Assembly: GCA_020631575.1 (NCBI GenBank) | Contig: JAHDGX010000032.1 | Span: 1-12,344, forward strand | Direction of reading: 5' to 3' | Length of the DNA: 12,344 nt | Source: Candidatus Altimarinota bacterium | Lineage (GTDB): Bacteria > Patescibacteriota > Gracilibacteria > BD1-5 > UBA6164 | Shown: one piece after another, positions 7,448 to 12,344 of the stretch | Layout: the number at the start of each line of letters is the position of its first letter | How positions within the stretch are numbered: the stretch's first letter is position 1 | Program-made: the position numbers and the translations under genes | Notes under the pieces: generated by a model | Seen by the model: only the letters and a program-made list of their open reading frames with translations | The model's database searches: none | Told to the model about the DNA's origin: nothing

Positions 7448-10105
7448 TTATTTAAGTGATGAGAGCTTATCTTCTAGTTTCTCAAGTTTTGTAACTGCTT
7501 GCTGTTTTTTAAGCATTTCTGCGTGAACAAGATCTTTGGGAGCGTTACGAGTAAATGATTCATTGAGAAGCTTTTTATCAAGAATCGAAATATAGAGTTT
7601 TGTATCAGTTATCTGTTCTTTGAGTCTCTCAGTTTCTGATTCTATATCTATTGCGTTGGAAGTATCTACGTACACTTCTACACCAGATTTTACAACACTA
7701 TATACGAGATTTGGATCAGAGAGTTTTTTCTCTATTATTTCAGTTTCATCTGATTTTACTATTCCAGCAAGTAGATCTAGACAAGAGTTCAGTATCTCTG
7801 CATTCTTATTTTTTGCATAAATTTTGAGTTTTATAGTCTTATTTGGCATCACGTTATTTTCTGCTCTCAGTTTACGTACTTCACGAATCACCTCCACAAA
7901 TAGTGTATGTGCTTTCTCTATATCAGTATTTACTTCTAATGACATTTCTGGCCAAGAAGATACAATCACATGACCATCAAAACCAAGTTTATTATAGAGT
8001 TCTTCTGATACAAATGGTATATACGGATGCCAGAGCCTTAGAAGTACATTAATAGAGTAAAGGATTACATCTTCTCAATATTTTGAGACCTCTTTTGCAA
8101 GCTTAAACTCTTCAATGTAATAATCACAAAATCTATTTTTTGTAAATGTATAGAGCTCTGTTCCAGCTTCTGAGAAGCTATAGTTCTCCATAGAGTTCGT
8201 TACTAGGTCTGTCAATCCAACTAGTTTAGATAAAATCCACTTCTCATGAAGCATAAGATCATCATAATTATCGCTTAACTTCTTCTGAGTCTTCTCAAAA
8301 TCAAACGATTGCATATCTGTACTTCCATCAACAAACCTTGAAGCATTCCAAAGCTTATTGATAAACATCATGTTATTTTTTACGTTTTCTTCATCAAATT
8401 TTAGGTCATTCCCTGGAGTATTTCCGATACTCAGGGTCATTCTGAGAGCATCTGTTCCGTATTTATCAATCATATCAATAGGATCAACTCAATTTCAGAG
8501 TGATTTACTCATTTTTCTTCCTACCTTGTCTTTTACAAGACCATGGAGATATACTGTTTTAAACGGTGTTTCTCATGTAAATTCGTATCAAAACAGGAGC
8601 ATTCTAATCACCCAAAAGAAGATGATATCGTGTCATGTTTCTAGTACTTGTGCTGGATAAAACTGCTGAAATAAATCAGGCTGCTCACCCTCTTGCATTG
8701 TATATCCTAGGGTCGCAAAGGGCCAGAGTGCTGATGAAAACCATGTATCTAGTACATCTTCATCTTGAGTGAGCACTACTCATTCACCCGCTTTTCTCTG
8801 AGCCTCTGTCTCATTTTCAGCAACTATAACTTCTCCCTCTGGAGTATACCATACAGGTATTCTATGACCCCATTGGAGCTGACGAGAAATACACCAATCT
8901 CTGAGATTAAATATCCAGTCTTCAAATACTTTATTGTATCTTTTTGGGATTATTTCATATTCTTTTTTCTTATATCCTGAGATTACTTTTTTTGCAATTG
9001 GATCAATCTTAACAAACCATTGTTTTGAGATAATTGTCTCTATTTTTGCTCACGTTCTTTCTCCATATCCAACTTTTGCTGTGTGGTCTTCTATCTTAAG
9101 GAGGTTTCATTTACTCTTTAATAGAGCTACAATATTTTCACGGGCAGTGAGAAAATCTTGTCCAGCAAATATTCCTGCAATCTCTGTCATACATCCATCT
9201 TTTCCAAGTACAACTCTGTTGAGTGGTAAATCGTGTCTTTTTCATACTTCAAAGTCATTTGCATCGTGTGCTGGAGTTATTTTTACTGCTCATGTTCCAA
9301 ACTCCATATCACACATCTCATCAGCAATCAGAGGGATTTCTATATTAACTATTGGAAGAATCAGTTTCTTCCCTGCTTTCAGAAGTTTTTTATATCTTTT
9401 ATCTTTTGGATGAACTGCAACAGCAACATCTCCTAGCATAGTTTCAGGCCTTGTAGTAGCTACTACAACTTCAGCGTCACTTCATGAAACAAAGTAGGTT
9501 ACATGATAGAGTTTTCCTGTTTCTTCTTTGTGAACTACTTCCTGATCTGAAATAACAGTCTTAAGTACTGGATCATAGTTTACCATGTATTCTCCTTGGT
9601 AGATGAGTCCTCTATCGTATAAGAGATTGAACGCTCTTGTTACCTTTTCATTCATATCATCATCAAGAGTAAATTTTTCTTTTGACCAATCACAGCTTGT
9701 TCACATTTTTCTGAATTGATCTTGAATTTTTCCTCCAAATTCTGTATTCCATTTCCAACATTCATCAAGGAATTCATCTCGAGACATTTTTGATTTATCT
9801 ATACCATTTTTTGCGAGCCTTTCTTCTACTTTTACTTGCGTTGAAATCCCAGCATGGTCAGTTCCTGGGAGGAGGAGAGTAGAATCTCACTTCATTCTAT
9901 GATACCTGGTCATAATATCCTCTAAAGTTAGCATAACTGAGTGCCCAACATGTAGGACGCTCGTTACATTTGGAGGAGGCATAGGTATATAATAACTATC
10001 TCCTGTTGTTGATTCTTGAGGTTTAAAGTAATCATTTTCTTCCCAAGCTCTGTATATTTCTCATTCAAATGACTGAGGATTGTATTTTTTCGGAAAATCT
10101 GACAT
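7448..10105 (-). CDS. valS: Valyl-tRNA synthetase
   Basis: The 885-aa class I enzyme charges tRNA-Val in the cytoplasm. It is complete and of usual length. The N-terminus contains MPPPNVTSVLHVGH with the HIGH-type signature HVGH at 52-55, then GTDHAGISTQ. The connective (editing) domain carries 'TTRPETMLGDVAVAVHP' and 'AHDANDFEVGKRH'. DWCISRQLQWGHRIP and DTWFSSALWPF follow, and the KMSKS loop is at 531-535 (GRKMSKSLGN). After the anticodon-binding domain the chain ends in the family's coiled-coil arm (about 820-885, with 'LNESFTRNAPKDLV'). Many glycines are TGA. One small oddity is Ser in place of the usual Gly in PPPNVTG. The ATG at 10105 is fixed by MSDFPKKYNPQSFE, typical of ValRS starts. 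A terminator hairpin ends 14 bases upstream of the start. Confidence 0.98.
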
Positions 10106-10110
10106 GTGTT

Positions 10111-10137
10111 TTTATATGTAAAAAAATAACCTTGCAA
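10111..10137 (-). promoter_or_regulatory. Possible promoter of valS giving a near-leaderless mRNA
   Basis: On the minus strand, TTGCAA (10132-10137, inside the terminator stem), a 15-base spacer and TATAAA (10111-10116) precede the valS ATG by only five bases. If real, the transcript would start at or next to the start codon. The spacer is short and the region is AT-rich, so the call is weak. The alternative is readthrough of the hairpin. Confidence 0.25.
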
Positions 10138-10159
10138 ATAGTGTATTTGCAAAGCTATT
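10119..10159 (-). terminator. Strong rho-independent terminator after the small membrane protein pair
   Basis: Minus-strand RNA pairs 16 bases (10144-10159 with 10125-10140), with two G-U pairs, a three-base loop and a following U-run (10119-10124 and flanking). Read on the plus strand, the same arms have mismatches instead of G-U pairs, which fits use by the minus-strand genes. It sits only 14 bases ahead of the valS start codon. Confidence 0.85.
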
Positions 10160-10185
10160 TTTTCAAAGCTGTTTTTTACTTTATT

Positions 10186-10392
10186 TTAGTAGAACCAACC
10201 TTGAGAGAGCCATGATTGGTCAGCAATTTCAGGATTATCTAAAATTATTTCAAATGATGCAAGTGCTGCACCATGAACAGTTCCAAACATGAAGCTTAAA
10301 GCGCAAGAAAGAAAAATAATCCAATGTGTTGCTTGTCTCATTGGTTGCATTTCTTTTTTAAGAGCTCTGTTTAGTGCATTTTTCCAAGTCAT
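10186..10392 (-). CDS. Small single-pass membrane protein, paralogue A (68 aa)
   Basis: It has a basic N-terminal region (MTWKNALNRALKKEMQ), one hydrophobic segment of about 25 residues (24-48) and an acidic, probably exported tail ending NPEIADQSWLSQGWFY. It is paralogous to the next small gene upstream: 28 of the first 31 residues are identical, and the tails share N-P-[ED]-I-A-x-Q-S-W-L-x-Q. Many of the base differences between the shared heads are synonymous, so both are selected as proteins. The start lies 9 bases after the neighbour's stop, an operon arrangement. There is no Shine-Dalgarno. I do not recognise the family. A holin, a membrane-anchored regulator or an envelope subunit are all possible; none is supported specifically. 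Confidence 0.8.
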   Translation of the reverse strand: MTWKNALNRALKKEMQPMRQATHWIIFLSCALSFMFGTVHGAALASFEIILDNPEIADQSWLSQGWFY

Positions 10393-10401
10393 AATAAAAA
10401 A

Positions 10402-10596
10402 TTATTGAGTAAGCCAAGATTGCGAAGCAATATCAGGATTTGTTTTAATAAGCTCTGCTGATGCAGCTGATGCTCATGAAACAGTAAGACAAGCAGTTAT
10501 AATAGCGCAAGAGAGGAATATAATCCAATGAGTTGCTTGTCTCATAGGTTGCATTTCTTTCTTTACTGCTCTGTAGAAAGCGTTTTTCCAAGTCAT
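10402..10596 (-). CDS. Small single-pass membrane protein, paralogue B (64 aa)
   Basis: This is the first gene of the small membrane protein pair. It has the same design as paralogue A: MTWKNAFYRAVKKEMQ head, a hydrophobic segment from about residue 24 to 47 (containing ITACLTVSGASAASA, with one TGA glycine), and a tail ending NPDIASQSWLTQ. The middle of the membrane segment and the flank AELIKT diverge from A, while the head and tail are conserved, so those parts probably carry the function or interaction. The C-terminus stops at Q, four residues shorter than A. A possible signal-peptidase site (ASA-A) is visible in the hydrophobic stretch, so cleavage to a very short exported peptide cannot be excluded. 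A 14-base palindrome lies about 30 bases upstream. Too small for most automatic gene callers under code 11. Confidence 0.8.
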
Positions 10597-10625
10597 AGAA
10601 AAGTAATAAAAAATAAACTACATTA

Positions 10626-10639
10626 ATATGCTAGCATAT
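10626..10639. repeat. 14-base perfect palindrome upstream of the small membrane proteins
   Basis: ATATGCTAGCATAT is a perfect palindrome, 30 bases upstream of the ATG of paralogue B, in a position suitable for an operator. No clear -35/-10 pair can be fixed around it; a TTGCGT lies 17 bases before TAGCAT on the minus strand. Confidence 0.35.
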
Positions 10640-10654
10640 AAAAATTATTAACGC

Positions 10655-10688
10655 AAAAAAAACAGGTTTGACATAAACCAGATTTTTT
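10655..10688 (-). terminator. Terminator hairpin downstream of dnaB (distal)
   Basis: CTGGTTT pairs with AAACCTG around a five-base loop with one mismatch, and on the minus strand the stem is followed by eight T residues. A-runs on both sides would also extend the stem and make it symmetrical. It probably isolates dnaB from the small membrane protein genes. Confidence 0.6.
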
Positions 10689-10692
10689 AGGG

Positions 10693-10723
10693 AAAATTAA
10701 GATTTAGACTTTAGCAATCTTAA
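10693..10723 (-). terminator. Terminator-like hairpin directly after dnaB
   Basis: Perfect 8-base arms TTAAGATT (10697-10704) and AATCTTAA (10716-10723) start one base beyond the dnaB stop codon, enclose an 11-base loop and are followed on the minus strand by TTTT. It is weak because it is AT-rich, and may act together with the stronger hairpin about 10 bases further on. Confidence 0.45.
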
Positions 10724-10724
10724 G

Positions 10725-12059
10725 TTAAAACTCGTCTGGAGTATTGCTTTGTTCTATTTCCACAAATTTTTGATTGTTTTTTTGAAACATTAGTTGTACA
10801 GATCCTATGGGTCCATTACGATTCTTACGTATAAAGAGATCTGTTACTCATTTTCTCTCAGAAAATTCATCGTAGTAATCCTCACGATATATCATCATAA
10901 CAATATCTGCATCTTGCTCTATTGAACCTGACTCACGCAGGTCAGATAATACTGGACGCTTATCAGGGCGAGACTCAACCGCACGGGAAAGTTGTGAAAG
11001 AGCAATGATTGGAACATCTAGTTCACGAGCTAGAGATTTAATTCAACGAGATATTTCAGACACCTCTTGTACTCTATTCATTGAGTTTCCATTTGTCATG
11101 AGCTGAAGATAATCAATAATTATCAAATCAAGCCGCGATTCCATTTTAAGTCTTCGGGCTTTACTTTTGAGATCTACCAGATTTCAACCAGCACTATCAT
11201 CAATATATATATCAGCTCCTGAAAGCATTTCCATTGCTTCTCAAATTTTTGCAAACTCGTTATCTTCTAGCTCTCATTTTTGTAACTTCCAACTATCTAT
11301 TCACATTGCTGATGCTATCATACGGTCTGTCAACTGTTCTTTACTCATTTCTAGAGAAAATATTGCTACTGATTTTTTATTGAACCCAATATTTTGAGCT
11401 AAATTCATCGCAAGAGCTGTCTTACCCATAGAAGGCCTTGCAGCAACTATTACCATGTCTCACCCTTTTAAACCTGTAAGTTTATCATCCATATTTTTAT
11501 ACCCAGTTTGTAGCCTGTGGTCCTTTATAAGATCTGGGTTTTCGTGTATTTCTGCAAACTCTTCAAACCTTTGGGTAAGAATGTCATTAATATGAACTAG
11601 TTTATTTTTTATAAAAGTCTGAGTAACATTAAAAAGTGATTTTTCAGCCTTCTCTAGAAGTTCATTAATCACATCATCTTCCATATAACCAAGTGATGCA
11701 ACTTCATTTCAAGCTTTAATGAGTCTTCTCAGTACGGCTTTATTCTTTACTATTTGTGCATACTCATATATGTTTGTTGAAGTAGGTACGATCTCAGTGA
11801 GTTCAGTAAGGTAGCTGATTCAACCAATAGAATCAAGAAGTTTTTTATCATCGAGCTTCTCTCGAACTGTTATGAGATCAATAGGCTTATTAAGACGAAA
11901 GAGCTCGAACATCATTTCGTATATTTTAGCATTTGAATCATCATAAAAGTCATCATGTGTTAGTAGATCTCATACTGTAATAAAGCCATCTTTATCAATA
12001 AGGAGGCTTCAAAGAACTGATTGTTCAGCTTCTAAACTATATGGAGGGACTTTTAACAT
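10725..12059 (-). CDS. dnaB: Replicative DNA helicase DnaB
   Basis: The 444-aa product is of normal length for this hexameric 5'-3' helicase that unwinds DNA at the replication fork. It opens MLKVPPYSLEAEQSVLGSLL, the standard N-terminal primase-interaction domain, with F-Y-D-D and 'IYEMMFELFRLNKPIDLITV' following. The RecA-type domain has Walker A ARPSMGKTALA (GKT at 212-214), 'FSLEMSKEQLTDRMIA', Walker B-like LIIIDYLQLM (D316), 'EISRGIKSLARELDVPIIALSQLSRAVE', and 'DLRESGSIEQDADIVMMIYRE' near the end with the arginine-finger region. All catalytic motifs are present and no intein interrupts the Walker A or other motifs. TGA glycines include the one in QSVLGSLL. It starts 111 bases after a TPR gene, with its own possible promoter and a hairpin between. 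Confidence 0.98.
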
Positions 12060-12092
12060 AGCACATAATTAATTATCTATTAAAATTAGATT

Positions 12093-12130
12093 AAAAAAAA
12101 ATACTCATATATCAATAAGGTATTTTTTTT
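12093..12130 (-). terminator. Hairpin between the TPR gene and dnaB
   Basis: A-rich and T-rich arms around ATACCTTAT / ATGAGTAT pair on the minus strand with one bulge and one G-U pair, and end in nine T residues. It could end the TPR transcript or, if the promoter candidate just upstream is real, lie in the dnaB leader. Confidence 0.5.
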
Positions 12131-12156
12131 TATGTTAGAAAATGTAAGAGTGTCAA
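12129..12156 (-). promoter_or_regulatory. Possible promoter upstream of dnaB
   Basis: On the minus strand a perfect TTGACA (12151-12156) is followed after 16 bases by CATAAA (12129-12134, four of six consensus positions). It overlaps the start of the hairpin at 12093-12130, so a transcript from it would have to pass that hairpin. Weak call. Confidence 0.3.
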
Positions 12157-12170
12157 AAACTTGTTTAAAT

Positions 12171-12344
12171 CTAAACTTCTAAAAGTTTAATTCTATCTTG
12201 GATCTCACTATTATAAGGCTGAAGTTGAAGTACTTCATTGTAAGCTTTAATTGCTTCTATCTTTTTATCTAGCATTTCTAGGCAATAACCCTTTATTGAA
12301 AGCTTTTCAGCGTTTCTTGGTTTCTCCTTGAGGTAGAGATTTGC
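12171..12344 (-). CDS. C-terminal end of a tetratricopeptide-repeat protein (partial)
   Basis: The last 57 codons of a gene that enters from the right edge. The fragment reads as helix pairs with TPR spacing: ANLYLKEKPRNAEKLSIKGYCLEMLDKKIEAIKAYNEVLQ, with the G-Y and A-Y positions typical of a TPR unit (G8/A20 type), and LQPYNSEIQDRIKLLEV, where P-x-N marks the start of the next repeat. TPR arrays mediate protein-protein contacts; the partner and cellular place cannot be told from this end. It ends in TAG, 111 bases before the dnaB start, on the same strand. Confidence 0.75.
   Translation of the reverse strand, partial: ANLYLKEKPRNAEKLSIKGYCLEMLDKKIEAIKAYNEVLQLQPYNSEIQDRIKLLEV

Noticed and set aside
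8934..9413. 159-aa plus-strand ORF
   Set aside because: Antisense shadow of valS, whose translation through this stretch is an unmistakable synthetase editing and catalytic region.
10106..10185. T-box or riboswitch controlling valS
   Set aside because: The gap holds one terminator hairpin and no T-box sequence or specifier stem; too short for such an element.
10300..10320. Lipobox (FLSC) in the small membrane proteins
   Set aside because: The cysteine follows only a short hydrophobic run and Phe occupies the -3 position; the hydrophobic segment continues past the cysteine, as in a plain membrane anchor.
1..12344. CRISPR arrays, tRNA genes, insertion sequences or prophage genes
   Set aside because: No regularly spaced direct repeats, no tRNA-like cloverleaf ends, and no transposase, integrase or phage structural motifs were seen on either strand.

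Overview
The window is AT-rich and reads correctly only if UGA is translated as glycine. Conserved glycines in unmistakable families fall on in-frame TGA: the P-loop of YchF (GLPNVGKST), the SAM motif of an RNA m5C methyltransferase (DACAAPGGKT) and many sites in ValRS and DnaB. Every gene ends in TAA or TAG. This is genetic code 25, known from the candidate phyla Gracilibacteria (BD1-5) and Absconditabacteria (SR1); the sequence does not decide between them. Under the standard code almost every gene here looks shattered.

The left part (1-4778) is on the + strand. It holds the end of a probable DedA-like membrane protein, a 175-aa YgjV-like membrane protein overlapping it, and a 305-aa protein with two LuxS-like (S-ribosylhomocysteine lyase-like) domains in tandem, closed by a clear terminator. 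Two more YgjV-like proteins (228 and 237 aa) follow, then a NOL1/NOP2/Sun-family RNA m5C methyltransferase and a 140-aa Cys-containing charged protein. The LuxS-like fusion is the most unusual item. Its first domain keeps the zinc site and its second keeps other LuxS active-site motifs, so the chain looks like a fused, asymmetric version of the LuxS homodimer.

The right part (4795-12344) is on the - strand. In transcription order it holds the end of a TPR protein, dnaB (replicative helicase), two tandem paralogous small membrane proteins (64 and 68 aa), valS, an unrecognised 469-aa protein, and ychF. Rho-independent terminators separate most of these, so they are largely separate units of housekeeping genes interspersed with lineage-specific ones. 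The two gene sets converge with a 16-bp gap at about 4779-4794.

Few starts have a recognisable Shine-Dalgarno sequence. No tRNA, rRNA, CRISPR array, insertion sequence or phage gene was seen, and no stretch over 300 bases lacks a gene.
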